Source: Desulfamplus sp. (GTDB taxonomy: Bacteria; Desulfobacterota; Desulfobacteria; Desulfobacterales; Desulfobacteraceae). Taken from it: DNA of 58,684 bases. Shown here piece after piece: positions 37,633 to 50,301 of the stretch (within the stretch, counting starts at the first letter, position 1; each line of letters begins with the position of its first letter). The stretch is from positions 1-58,684 of the forward strand of contig JADGBO010000002.1 in NCBI GenBank assembly GCA_015231465.1, written 5' to 3'. A program made the translations under genes and the position numbers. The notes beneath the pieces are model-generated. The model did no database searches. It saw nothing but the letters and a program-made list of their open reading frames with translations, and was not told where the DNA came from.

Positions 37633-38698
37633 CTTAATGTTCAGAGAGATAAGACAAAACCCCATACTATCGGTAAGGAATTTGAAGGTGCATTTTCCGG
37701 TAAGAAAAGGGATATTCAAAACAGTTGCAAGTCATGTAAAGGCCGTGGATGGCATCTCCTTTGATCTCCATGCCGGAAAGACCCTTGGACTGGTGGGAGA
37801 GTCAGGATGCGGTAAAACCACTGTGGCAAAGGCACTTGTAAAACTGGTACAGGCCTGTGAAGGTGAGGTAATCTGGAAGGGAGACTCTGTTAATTTCGAT
37901 ACAGATCTTCTGAATGCACCATCGAAGAAACTGAGAAAACTTAGGAAACACATCCAGATGATCTTCCAGGATCCCTTCTCCTCCCTGGATCCCAGGATGA
38001 CTGTTGGAAACATCATAGGTGAGGCTGTCAAATTCCACCATCCAGGCAGCAATATGGAAAAAATTATACTGGACTACATGGAGATGACAGGGCTAAGGCG
38101 GGAATATTTTAAACGCTATCCCCATGAGTTCTCCGGAGGCCAGCGCCAGCGCATCGGTATTGCCCGGGCTCTGGCAACGGAACCTGCCATAGTGATTGCA
38201 GACGAGCCCGTCTCAGCCCTGGATGTGTCAGTACAGGCAAAGGTGCTCAACATTATGAGGGATCTGCAAAAAAGGCTTGATGTATCATATCTATTCATCA
38301 CCCATGACCTTTCGGTGGTACGGCACATATCCCATGAGATTGCAGTGATGTACCTGGGGGATATTGTTGAGATATTTCCAACCCAAAAGCTTAAGAGCGG
38401 TACAAAACACCCTTACACCCGCGCCCTTATATCCAGCGTTCCGGCAGTCTTTCCAGGTCAAAAGCGGAAAGAGATAATTTTAGAAGGGGAGATTCCCTCC
38501 CCCATGGATGCACCGCCAGGTTGTAAATTTCAGACAAGATGCCCTTACAGGACAAAACCATGTGAGAGCATAAGACCCATGCTTAAACCTGTTCCGGACA
38601 GAGATGAAATTAACTCTGACAACAGGGGACAAAACCATGGTGCCAGGATATATACCCATCGGGTAGCCTGCCATAACCTTGGAAGACTCCCTTTTTAA
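37601..38698 (+). CDS. dppF: Peptide ABC transporter ATP-binding protein (DppF-like)
   Basis: GESGCGKTTVAKAL, FSGGQRQRIGIARALATEP, DEPVSALDVSVQAKVL. Confidence 0.94.
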   Translation: MLKKSIFFNIDLMFREIRQNPILSVRNLKVHFPVRKGIFKTVASHVKAVDGISFDLHAGKTLGLVGESGCGKTTVAKALVKLVQACEGEVIWKGDSVNFDTDLLNAPSKKLRKLRKHIQMIFQDPFSSLDPRMTVGNIIGEAVKFHHPGSNMEKIILDYMEMTGLRREYFKRYPHEFSGGQRQRIGIARALATEPAIVIADEPVSALDVSVQAKVLNIMRDLQKRLDVSYLFITHDLSVVRHISHEIAVMYLGDIVEIFPTQKLKSGTKHPYTRALISSVPAVFPGQKRKEIILEGEIPSPMDAPPGCKFQTRCPYRTKPCESIRPMLKPVPDRDEINSDNRGQNHGARIYTHRVACHNLGRLPF

Positions 38699-38717
38699 CC
38701 AGAATAAGGAAACTGCA

Positions 38718-39452
38718 ATGAAACCGGTCATAGGTATAACCACATACTTGGACAAAAGCCCCCAGAAAGTCTATGCAGGGGTCAGCAACAGCTATATACA
38801 CTCAGTACTTGCCGCAGGTGGTCTTCCCGTGCTTCTGCCAGTGGTGGATGATCAGGATATGGCCGCATACTATCTCACGGTCATTGACGGGCTGCTTCTC
38901 TCCGGTGGCGAGGATGTCTGTACAATGGTCTATGGAGAGAATCCCATAAAGGAGGTGGAGATGTTCTGCCCCGAGAGGGACAGCTTTGAAATAAACCTCT
39001 TTTGCGCTGCCCTGGAGCAGAACGTGCCGGTGCTGGGCATATGCCGGGGCCTTCAGGTTATGAACGCAGCCCTTGGGGGAACCCTGTACCAGGATATTTT
39101 TGCCCAGCGTAAAAATGTTCTCGGGCATCTTCCGAAAAAACTTCCTGTGGATACCCTGTACCACACCATAACCATTGAAGAGAAGTCCATACTTGCCCGA
39201 ATTTTCGAAACAGATGAGCTTAGGGTCAACTCATATCACCATCAGGCTGCCAAGGATGTGGCACAATCCTTCAAGGCCACTGCATTTTCAACGGATAATA
39301 TAATCGAAGCTATTGAACACAAAGAGAAGCCCTTTGTGGTGGGTGTGCAGTGGCATCCGGAAGATCTGACCATAAAGTATCCCCATTTTATAAAACTTTT
39401 CAGCGCACTGGTGGATGCGGCCACTTCTTTGGGAAGGAAAAAAATGTCATGA
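38718..39452 (+). CDS. Gamma-glutamyl-gamma-aminobutyrate hydrolase family (peptidase C26)
   Basis: KPVIGITTYLD, VLGICRGLQVMNAALGGTLYQDI, VNSYHHQAAKDV, GVQWHPE. Confidence 0.93.
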   Translation: MKPVIGITTYLDKSPQKVYAGVSNSYIHSVLAAGGLPVLLPVVDDQDMAAYYLTVIDGLLLSGGEDVCTMVYGENPIKEVEMFCPERDSFEINLFCAALEQNVPVLGICRGLQVMNAALGGTLYQDIFAQRKNVLGHLPKKLPVDTLYHTITIEEKSILARIFETDELRVNSYHHQAAKDVAQSFKATAFSTDNIIEAIEHKEKPFVVGVQWHPEDLTIKYPHFIKLFSALVDAATSLGRKKMS

Positions 39453-41194
39453 GATCCATTACAATGCAATACCCCCTGCAGGAAAAAATTGGCAATCCTG
39501 ATCTTATGGTGGGCAGGGAAAAGGAGTTTAAAAATTTCCACAGATGGATTGATAATATTTCCAAAAAACTCTCCAAGTCCCGTGTTATACTTGCCCGCAG
39601 AAAAAGCGGAAAAACTGCATTTATCCAGCGGCTTTTCAATCAGTTATGGAGTGCAGGCGACCAGGTGATACCTTTTTATTTTGATATTGCCGAAAATAAT
39701 ATATGGTTTCCCATGTTTTCCATAAAATATTTCTGCTCCTTTGCGACCCAATATATATCATTTCTGGAAAGGGAACCTTTGTTGATACAATCTACCTTTA
39801 TGCCGGAGCAGATCAGGGATTATGGAGTCTCAAATAATATTCAAGCCCTTGTCCAGGATGTGGATTCCCTCCTGAAGAACAAAGATTCGGGATTTCATGA
39901 TTTAATGTGGGAAACTGCCTACTCAGCCCCCCACCGTTTTGCAGCTCTGCATGATATACGTTTCCTTGTTATAATTGACGAATTTCAGAATATCACACAA
40001 TATGTCTATCGGGATGAAGCCTGTGCAGGTAAGCCTGATGAAACCCTTGCCGGCAGCTTCCACTACCATGTGGAATCAAAAATTGCCCCCATGCTTGTCA
40101 CCGGCTCATATATAAGATGGCTGATAAATATAAGCAGCAAATACCTTGAGGCAGGACGGCTCACCGAGATGTTCATGTCCCCGTATATTACAGAGGAGAG
40201 CGGACTTGAGGCTGTATATAGATATGCGGATGCCTATGACGAACCCATAACCAACGATACTGCCATTCTTATAAACACCCTTTGCATGTCTGATCCTTTT
40301 TTCATATCCTGCGTAATCCAGACCAACTATGACAACAAGGATCTCACCACAGAAAAGGGTGTAATTGAGACCGTAAACCATGAGATCACCCACCGCTATT
40401 CCGAGATGTCCCGCACCTGGGGAGAATATATCCAGCTAACACTTCAGAAGGTAAATGACCGCAACGCCAAGGAGATGCTGCTGTTTTTAAGTAAACATTC
40501 CCATCGCTACTGGACACCAAAAGAGCTTAAAAGTGAACTGGGTCTTGATATTTCCGTGGACAATATCCACAAAAAACTTCTCACTCTGGTGGAAGCCGAT
40601 GTTCTGGAGTGGGGCAATGCCGATATAGATTTCAGGGGCCTGCAAGATGGAACCCTAAATCTAATCCTGAGAAACCGCTTTGAAAAGGAGATCCTGAGCT
40701 TTGAACCGGATCTGAAAAAGGAATTCCACGAACAGATAGAGAGGCTTAAACAGGATAAAGAAAAACTCCAGGGGATGCTCAACCGGATTACAGGGGAGGT
40801 TGCCGAGATGCAGATTGCCAATGCCATAAGGAGCAAAAAACGTTTTAAACTTTCCCGATTTTTTGATTTACCCTTTCCAGATATTGTACTCAACATTGTT
40901 GATGTGAGGCTCCGTGTCCCCTTTCAAAGGAATGACGGCAAAAATATGGAACTGGATGTTGTTGCTGACTCTTCGTGCGGGCGAGTGCTTCTAATGGAGG
41001 TAAAAAAAAAGGCCGTAAAGACAGGCTTTGCATTAATTGAGAATTTTATTGAAAAAACCATGGTGTTTAAAAAACAGCACCCCGAAGCAATTGTACTGCC
41101 TGCTTTTCTCTCCCTTGGAGGATTTACAGGAGATGCCCTTGATTTGTGCAGTCAAGAGGGCATAGCCGTTTGTGACACAATCAAAAAATTTTAA
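39449..41194 (+). CDS. AAA-type ATPase with winged-helix region and C-terminal PD-(D/E)XK-like domain
   Basis: MVGREKEFKNFHRWIDNI, RKSGKTAFIQRLF, FLVIIDEFQNI; C-terminal ELDVVADSSCGRVLLMEVKKK; ATGA overlap with upstream gene. Confidence 0.82.
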   Translation: MRSITMQYPLQEKIGNPDLMVGREKEFKNFHRWIDNISKKLSKSRVILARRKSGKTAFIQRLFNQLWSAGDQVIPFYFDIAENNIWFPMFSIKYFCSFATQYISFLEREPLLIQSTFMPEQIRDYGVSNNIQALVQDVDSLLKNKDSGFHDLMWETAYSAPHRFAALHDIRFLVIIDEFQNITQYVYRDEACAGKPDETLAGSFHYHVESKIAPMLVTGSYIRWLINISSKYLEAGRLTEMFMSPYITEESGLEAVYRYADAYDEPITNDTAILINTLCMSDPFFISCVIQTNYDNKDLTTEKGVIETVNHEITHRYSEMSRTWGEYIQLTLQKVNDRNAKEMLLFLSKHSHRYWTPKELKSELGLDISVDNIHKKLLTLVEADVLEWGNADIDFRGLQDGTLNLILRNRFEKEILSFEPDLKKEFHEQIERLKQDKEKLQGMLNRITGEVAEMQIANAIRSKKRFKLSRFFDLPFPDIVLNIVDVRLRVPFQRNDGKNMELDVVADSSCGRVLLMEVKKKAVKTGFALIENFIEKTMVFKKQHPEAIVLPAFLSLGGFTGDALDLCSQEGIAVCDTIKKF

Positions 41195-41228
41195 GTGCTG
41201 TGACTTCTGGAAAACTGTACAAATAAAA

Positions 41229-41333
41229 GGCATCCTTCATATCACCATAAAAGTAGTTTGCACTTTTTTTGAGTGAAGCCCCTGAAAGAAGGCTTGGCTT
41301 TAGAAAGTGTAAATTAGAATCGTGAAGGATGCC
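41229..41333. repeat. 105-bp structured palindromic element between convergent genes
   Basis: Terminal inverted repeat GGCATCCTTCA / TGAAGGATGCC and inner arms TTTGCACTTT / AAAGTGTAAA, AAGCC / GGCTT. Confidence 0.75.
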
Positions 41334-41384
41334 ATTTCATTATCTTAAAATCCATGGGCGCTCAAATCCTGCCCATCCTTGCTA

Positions 41385-42803
41385 CTAAATGTCATAGTAA
41401 AGGAAGAACTCATGGGGATGGGGACGGCTGTTTACAGGTGTCACCTCATTTTCACGTTTGTAGGATATCCACTTTTCAATAACATCCTTTGTGAAAACGT
41501 CTCCCTTGAGCAAAAATTCATGATCCTGCTCCAGGGCATCCAGGGCCTCTCCTAGGGACGCAGGTGCTGATCCCATCTCGGCAAGCTCCTCGGGTGGAAG
41601 ATCATAGATGTTCTTGTCCATGGGATCTCCGGGATCTATTTTGTTCTGGATTCCGTCCAGCATGGCCATGGTCATTGCAGAGAAGGCAAGGTAGCCGTTG
41701 CATGATGGATCCGGAGTTCTGAATTCGATGCGTTTTGCCGCAGGGGAGCTGGAGTACATGGGGATACGGATGGATGCACTTCTGTTCCTGCTGGAGTAGG
41801 CAAGGTTGATGGGAGCTTCAAATCCCGGTACCAGCCTTTTGTATGAGTTTGTGGTGGGATTGGTGATTGCACACAGGGCCTTGCAGTTTTTCATGATACC
41901 ACCAATGGCATAAAGGGCTTCCTGGGATAGACCGGCATACTTATTACCTGCAAACATTGGTTTTCCATCCTTCCAGAGGCTCAAATGGGTGTGCATGCCG
42001 GTACCGTTGTCATTGTAAAGGGGTTTGGGCATGAATGTCACACTGCAGTTGTACTTGGCCGCCACATTTTTCAGTACATATTTAAACCACGCAAGCTGAT
42101 CTCCCATGGTAACAAGCTCTGCATATTTAAGGTCAATCTCAGACTGTCCAGCCGTTGCAACCTCATGGTGCTGACACTCCATTGCAATGCCCATATCTTC
42201 AAGGGTCAGCATCATCTCTGTTCTCATATCCTGATAGGTGTCAGCCGGTGGCAGGGGAAAATAACCGTGTTTATGGCGGATCTTATAACCGGTATTTGGC
42301 ATCTCCTCACGCCCGCTGTTCCAGATGCCTTCATCCGAGTCCAGTTCATAAAAAGCCGCATGGTTTTCCGAGGCATACCGGACATTGTTGAAGATAAAAA
42401 ACTCAGGCTCAGGACCCACATAGATGGTGTCACCAATTCCGGTGCTTTTAACATACCGGGAAACCTTCTTGGCAATATTTCTGGGATCGCGGCTATAGGA
42501 TTCTCCTGTAATGGGATCGTGGATGTCACCAATAATGGCAAGAGTGGGAATCTCAAAAAAAGGATCCATCCTTACTGTTGATGGATCGGGAATAACTATC
42601 ATGTCGCTGTTGTCAATGTTCTGCCATGCCCTCATGCTGGAGCCGTCAAAGCCAAAACCATCTTCAAAGGAGTCTTCGGTAAACTCACAGGCCGGTACTG
42701 TAAAGTGCTGCCAGGTACCTGGAAAATCCATATACCTGATATCAATAACGCGAATATTCTCTTCCTTGATTTTGGCAATGATCTCTTGTGGTGTCATGTT
42801 CAT
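41385..42803 (-). CDS. glnA: Glutamine synthetase type I
   Basis: MNMTPQEIIAKIKEENIRVIDIRYMDFPGTWQHFTVP; FGFDGSSMRAWQNIDNSDM; NPTTNSYKRLVPGFEAPINLAYS. Confidence 0.97.
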   Translation of the reverse strand: MNMTPQEIIAKIKEENIRVIDIRYMDFPGTWQHFTVPACEFTEDSFEDGFGFDGSSMRAWQNIDNSDMIVIPDPSTVRMDPFFEIPTLAIIGDIHDPITGESYSRDPRNIAKKVSRYVKSTGIGDTIYVGPEPEFFIFNNVRYASENHAAFYELDSDEGIWNSGREEMPNTGYKIRHKHGYFPLPPADTYQDMRTEMMLTLEDMGIAMECQHHEVATAGQSEIDLKYAELVTMGDQLAWFKYVLKNVAAKYNCSVTFMPKPLYNDNGTGMHTHLSLWKDGKPMFAGNKYAGLSQEALYAIGGIMKNCKALCAITNPTTNSYKRLVPGFEAPINLAYSSRNRSASIRIPMYSSSPAAKRIEFRTPDPSCNGYLAFSAMTMAMLDGIQNKIDPGDPMDKNIYDLPPEELAEMGSAPASLGEALDALEQDHEFLLKGDVFTKDVIEKWISYKRENEVTPVNSRPHPHEFFLYYDI

Positions 42804-42892
42804 ACTCTCCTCTTGTAAATAAATATTTATCAATTACATACGTTGCTGTAAAAACAGATCTCTTTCAATATGACGGTTTAGCATACTAAAAA

Positions 42893-46023
<3,131 letters not shown>

Positions 46024-46084
46024 TAAATTGAATCTCTCCAAACTACGTTTAAATCATCATAATTTTTTTGCACAATCAAGATAA

Positions 46085-46100
46085 TGCAATACGTATGCCA
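46085..46100 (-). promoter_or_regulatory. Candidate sigma-54 promoter upstream of glnD-glnB-glnA
   Basis: Minus strand TGGCATACGTATTGCA: GG-N10-GC spacing, TGGCA...TTGCA core, about 60 bp upstream of the glnD ATG. Confidence 0.6.
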
Positions 46101-46340
46101 CACAATCTGCGGCATCCCATTTAATCAATTTAATCAATATATATCAGATCTTTATAAAAAATCGCCCATTGAACATGATGACAATAAAAATTTTGTAGAA
46201 ATAAAAAACAACATTTATGTCGTCATGATGGGGGAATAAAAAACAAATTTGTACTATAAAGGTTGCGAAATAAACTGGAAGTTCTAAATGGAAGATCAAC
46301 AGAAAGATCGGGCGGGAAGACAACTTTCTAAAAGTCCCTT

Positions 46341-46467
46341 AGAGCCTGAATTTTTAAAAAGGCTCTCCCCCTGATAAGGCAATGATGACAGGCGTGTTGA
46401 TCGACAATGTCTTAAAAAACGCTGGAGATGCCCGTTATCAGGGGATGAAATTTTTAAAAAGGCTCTT
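46341..46467 (-). repeat. Family B element
   Basis: AGAGCCTGAATTTTTAAAAAGGCTCT...CCCCTGATAAGGCAATGATGAC...GATGCCCGTTATCAGGGG...AAGGCTCTT. Confidence 0.85.
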
Positions 46468-46494
46468 AGGAGTTTGTTTCAAAATTAAGACTCT

Positions 46495-47598
46495 TCAGAA
46501 CCACCCTTTGCGTTTAAAAAAAAGAGTCAATGAAGAGGCTATGAAAATGATAACACCCCACAAAATAAAATAGCTGTATCTATAATTGAGTTCCGGCAGA
46601 TAATCAAAATTGGTACCATAAATTCCGGTAATAAAGGTGAGAGGAATAAAAATTGATGAAAACATGGTCAGAATCTTCATGATATCGTTCATGCGATTGC
46701 TTACCACTGAATTATAAATACTGAGCTGATCGGTCAACAGGTCCCTGTATGTATCAATGGCTTCTGTGACGTGGGTAATCAGATCCGTCAAATCCTTGAA
46801 AAATGGAATTGCTCCGTGACTTATCATACCATTTTCCAGCTTTGTAATCTGTGCCATGGCCTCCCTTGCAGGACGAATGGATTTTCTCAGATAGTTTATC
46901 TCCCTTTTGAAGCTGCTTATCTTCTCCATAACACCACTGTCAGGGCTATTGAGTATATCCTCTTCAAGGTCTTCAATCTTCTCTCCAAGTCTTTCAACAA
47001 TGTGGATATAGTTGTCCACAACCGTATCCATTAGAGCATATGCAAGATAATCCGATCCGGAATTTCTTATTCTCCCTTTCTGCCTTCGAATCCTTTCCCT
47101 GACAGGATTAAAAACATCACCGGGTCTCTCTTGAAATGTCAGCACAAAGTTTTCACCCATAATGATGCTCAACTGCTCATTGACCATCATTTTGTTATCC
47201 ATGTCAAAACGGATCATCTTAATCACAATAAAAACAGAGGCATCAAACTCCTCCATTTTGGGTCTTTGACCTGTATTGACAATGTCCTCAAGGGCAAGGG
47301 GGTGAATTCCAAAGAGATGTCCAATCTCTTTTATGGCAGATGTATCGTGAAGACCATTAATATTAATCCAGGAGAGCATCTCATCAGGGGGAATTGAGAG
47401 ATCTTTGATATCGTGAATATTGAATTCATTGACATGGGAGGCATTATAATCAATGCGTTGACATTGAATATTTGCCACTTTTTGCTCTCCAATGAAAATC
47501 AATTCACCAGGCGACTGCCCTCTGGCCTCCTCCCTTTTTTTAAAAAACCGAGCCATCCAATCACCACCAGACAACCTACATGACGGCATTACCGCCAC
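46495..47598 (-). CDS. corA: CorA-family Mg2+/Co2+ transporter (GTN instead of GMN motif)
   Basis: SSIFIPLTFITGIYGTNFDYLPEL, C-terminal TM pair and KRKGWF. Confidence 0.92.
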   Translation of the reverse strand: MAVMPSCRLSGGDWMARFFKKREEARGQSPGELIFIGEQKVANIQCQRIDYNASHVNEFNIHDIKDLSIPPDEMLSWININGLHDTSAIKEIGHLFGIHPLALEDIVNTGQRPKMEEFDASVFIVIKMIRFDMDNKMMVNEQLSIIMGENFVLTFQERPGDVFNPVRERIRRQKGRIRNSGSDYLAYALMDTVVDNYIHIVERLGEKIEDLEEDILNSPDSGVMEKISSFKREINYLRKSIRPAREAMAQITKLENGMISHGAIPFFKDLTDLITHVTEAIDTYRDLLTDQLSIYNSVVSNRMNDIMKILTMFSSIFIPLTFITGIYGTNFDYLPELNYRYSYFILWGVIIFIASSLTLFFKRKGWF

Positions 47599-47610
47599 AA
47601 TCGAAGTGTT
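47578..47610 (-). repeat. Family A fragment
   Basis: catgacGGCattaccGCCacaatcgaagtg (Y-hairpin half only). Confidence 0.6.
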
Positions 47611-47642
47611 TAAATTGTTTTTTAAAATTCTACAATCAACAT

Positions 47643-47825
47643 CTACTTCTCTTCAATTTTTTCAGGCTCTTTCTCCTCCTTGTCTATCTCCTTTGTGGCT
47701 TTTTTAAAATTCTTGATCCCCTTGCCAATACCTGAACCGATCTCCGGAAGTTTACCAGCTCCAAATATTATTAAAATAATAACAAGAATAATGATAAGTT
47801 CGGGCATTCCTATTCCACCAATCAT
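47643..47825 (-). CDS. tatA: Twin-arginine translocase TatA/TatE family subunit
   Basis: [37 protein letters not shown]. Confidence 0.95.
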   Translation of the reverse strand: MIGGIGMPELIIILVIILIIFGAGKLPEIGSGIGKGIKNFKKATKEIDKEEKEPEKIEEK

Positions 47826-47963
47826 AATACGCTCCTAAAATAGTTTCTCTAAAACAACTAGGACAAAGACAAAATGCACCTTGACAATTACATAAAAATC
47901 AGACCATGGATCATTAGCACCCTGCTGACAAAGAGTCAATCCTTTGGCTCAAATTAGGCAATT

Positions 47964-48067
47964 GATGACTGGAGAGGGGGAATCGTACCGACTTTCATGC
48001 TTTGTTGTACCCGAAAGGGTATGGCCGTTATATGAAAGTCCCCGTCGTTCAAGGGCTTTCATCACTC
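47964..48067 (+). repeat. Family A array (partial, 1-2 units)
   Basis: gatgactggagagggggaatcgtaccGACTTTCATgctttgttgTACCCGAAAGGGTAtggccgTTATATGAAAGTCCCC. Confidence 0.85.
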
Positions 48068-48233
48068 CATATTATTAATATTATGATACCTTTTCATTTT
48101 TAAAAAGTGACCGTCAATGAAAATCCTTGAAATCATGCTCTGTTTATGTTTTATGTTCTCAAATTTGAATCCTGCATAACAGCTCTGGTCATCCTCATTC
48201 AACGAATGGCCTTAAATCATAAGGATACCCTGT

Positions 48234-49091
48234 ATGACTCAACAACAAAATTCCAATATCAACTTTTCCGGTGCAGGAAAATATGTGCTGGACAGTGAAC
48301 TTGCTTCCATTGTGAACATCTCCATGGCCCTTGAGATGCCGCTGCTTCTCAAAGGAGAGCCTGGTACAGGCAAAACAATGCTGGCCCATGCCATTGCAGA
48401 GACTCTTAATATGCCCCTGATAATCCTCAATGTAAAATCCAGCATGAAGCTTGTGGAGGCACTCTATCAGTACGACACGCTTACCCGACTCAACGACAGC
48501 CGATTTGGAGACTCCAGCAGGAACGTCAGCAACATCAACGAGTATATCAAAATGGGCAAAATAGGACAGGCCTTCACTTCTGATACCAGAACAGTTCTCC
48601 TCATTGATGAGATCGACAAGGCTGATACAGACTTCCAGGATGACATGCTTGATGTGCTGGATCAGATGCAGTTTGATATAATTGAAACCGATCAGACCAT
48701 AAAGGCCACTAATCGGCCGGTAATAATCATCACATCCAATGCCAAAAAGGATCTTTCAGACCCCTTCCTTGGCCGCTGCAATTTCCACCACATCGCCTTT
48801 CCAGATCCTAAAATGATGAGAAAGATCATACATGTCCATTTTCCCAAAATAGACAGCAAACTGGCAGATCATGCAATCAATGCCTTTTACAGCATGCGGG
48901 AGATTGAGGGCATAGAGAAGAAACCGGCAACCAGGGAGCTCATAAACTGGATAAGGGCACTTAATACAGATCCGGATTTCCATGCAAAGGATATTATAAA
49001 GGGTTCTCTCCCTTTTCTCGGCGTTCTCTTCAAAAAAAGTCCTGATTATGAAAGGGCAAAAAGCATTGCACCGCGTCGAAAATTCTTCTAA
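48234..49091 (+). CDS. MoxR-family AAA+ ATPase
   Basis: LLLKGEPGTGKTMLAHAIAETL, RTVLLIDEIDKAD, RPVIIITSNAKKDLSDPFLGRCNFHHIAFP. Confidence 0.93.
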   Translation: MTQQQNSNINFSGAGKYVLDSELASIVNISMALEMPLLLKGEPGTGKTMLAHAIAETLNMPLIILNVKSSMKLVEALYQYDTLTRLNDSRFGDSSRNVSNINEYIKMGKIGQAFTSDTRTVLLIDEIDKADTDFQDDMLDVLDQMQFDIIETDQTIKATNRPVIIITSNAKKDLSDPFLGRCNFHHIAFPDPKMMRKIIHVHFPKIDSKLADHAINAFYSMREIEGIEKKPATRELINWIRALNTDPDFHAKDIIKGSLPFLGVLFKKSPDYERAKSIAPRRKFF

Positions 49092-49106
49092 CAGGGAGAT
49101 TGCACC

Positions 49107-50297
49107 ATGTTTATAAGCTTTTTTTACAAACTCAAGGAGACCGGCATACCGGTCACCCCCACCTCATTTCTCACCCTGCAAAAAGCACTTAACATGGGCC
49201 TTGTGAACTCCCTGGATGACTTTTACACATCTGCCAGGGCAATTCTTGTGAAAAGTGAACGCTACTTTGACATCTACGATCAGGTATTTGCATTCTATTT
49301 TGAAGGAGTGCCCCTTCCGGACAATCAGGGATTTGAAATTGACGACATGGCCAGGTCCATGCTGGATGAATGGCTGAAAAATCCAAAACAGATGGCCGAT
49401 GCCCTGGGAGTTGATCCTTCCAAACTGCAAAACATGAGTCCTGATGAACTGATCGAATACTTTAAAGAGCGTCTGAAAGATCAGAAGGGACGTCACCAGG
49501 GGGGAAACAAGTGGATCGGCACAGGCGGAACATCCCCTGTGGGCCACTCAGGATACCATCCTGGGGGAATGCGTGTGGGGGGAGAGTCCCGAAACAAATC
49601 AGCTGTGAAAGTTGCCGGAGAGCGCAGATACAGGGACTACTCAGCCAGAGGCACACTGACATCATCCATGATGGGAGAGGCCCTGAAAAGACTGCGGAAC
49701 ATGGTACCCACAGGCCCCAGGGATCAGGTCAATGTGGATGCCACCATTTATAAAACCATGAAAAACGCTGGTGAGATTGAACTGATTTTTGACCGCTCCA
49801 TGCGGGATCGGCTCAAGGTGATCCTCGCCATAGACAATGGGGGTTGGTCAATGGATCCTTACATATCCGTGGTACAGACCCTTTTTGACTATGCCCGTGC
49901 CCAGTTCAAGGAGGTTAAAACCTGCTTTTTCCATAACACCATATACGATTCATTATGGGAAGATCCGGCACGCTACAGGAAACCCTTGAAGGTTGATGAG
50001 TTTGTGAAGATGGATGGCGATACCAGATTTATTCTGGTGGGAGATGCGAGCATGGCCCCCTACGAACTGATGGCCACGGACGGCTCAATCTACATCGGGG
50101 AGAGAAGCGGCAAATCCAGTATTGAAAGGCTTAAATTCATCTCGGATACATTTTCCCATTGCGTATGGCTGAACCCTGTACCCCAGGAGATGTGGGGCTA
50201 TACCCGTACAATAATCGCCATATCCCAGATCTTTCCCATGTTCGAGTTATCCTTGGATGGACTGGAAAAAGCTGTTGCCCATTTAATGTCAAGGTAA
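49107..50297 (+). CDS. VWA/CoxE-like protein partner of the MoxR ATPase
   Basis: CoxE-like N-terminus; degenerate MIDAS LAIDNGGWSMDPYI; adjacent to the MoxR gene. Confidence 0.85.
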   Translation: MFISFFYKLKETGIPVTPTSFLTLQKALNMGLVNSLDDFYTSARAILVKSERYFDIYDQVFAFYFEGVPLPDNQGFEIDDMARSMLDEWLKNPKQMADALGVDPSKLQNMSPDELIEYFKERLKDQKGRHQGGNKWIGTGGTSPVGHSGYHPGGMRVGGESRNKSAVKVAGERRYRDYSARGTLTSSMMGEALKRLRNMVPTGPRDQVNVDATIYKTMKNAGEIELIFDRSMRDRLKVILAIDNGGWSMDPYISVVQTLFDYARAQFKEVKTCFFHNTIYDSLWEDPARYRKPLKVDEFVKMDGDTRFILVGDASMAPYELMATDGSIYIGERSGKSSIERLKFISDTFSHCVWLNPVPQEMWGYTRTIIAISQIFPMFELSLDGLEKAVAHLMSR

Positions 50298-50301
50298 CAC
50301 C

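Noticed and set aside
49107-50297. Degenerate MIDAS (DNGGWSM) in the VWA protein as a novelty
   Set aside because: To my recollection this DNGGWSMDP form is typical of this CoxE-like family, so not flagged as unusual.
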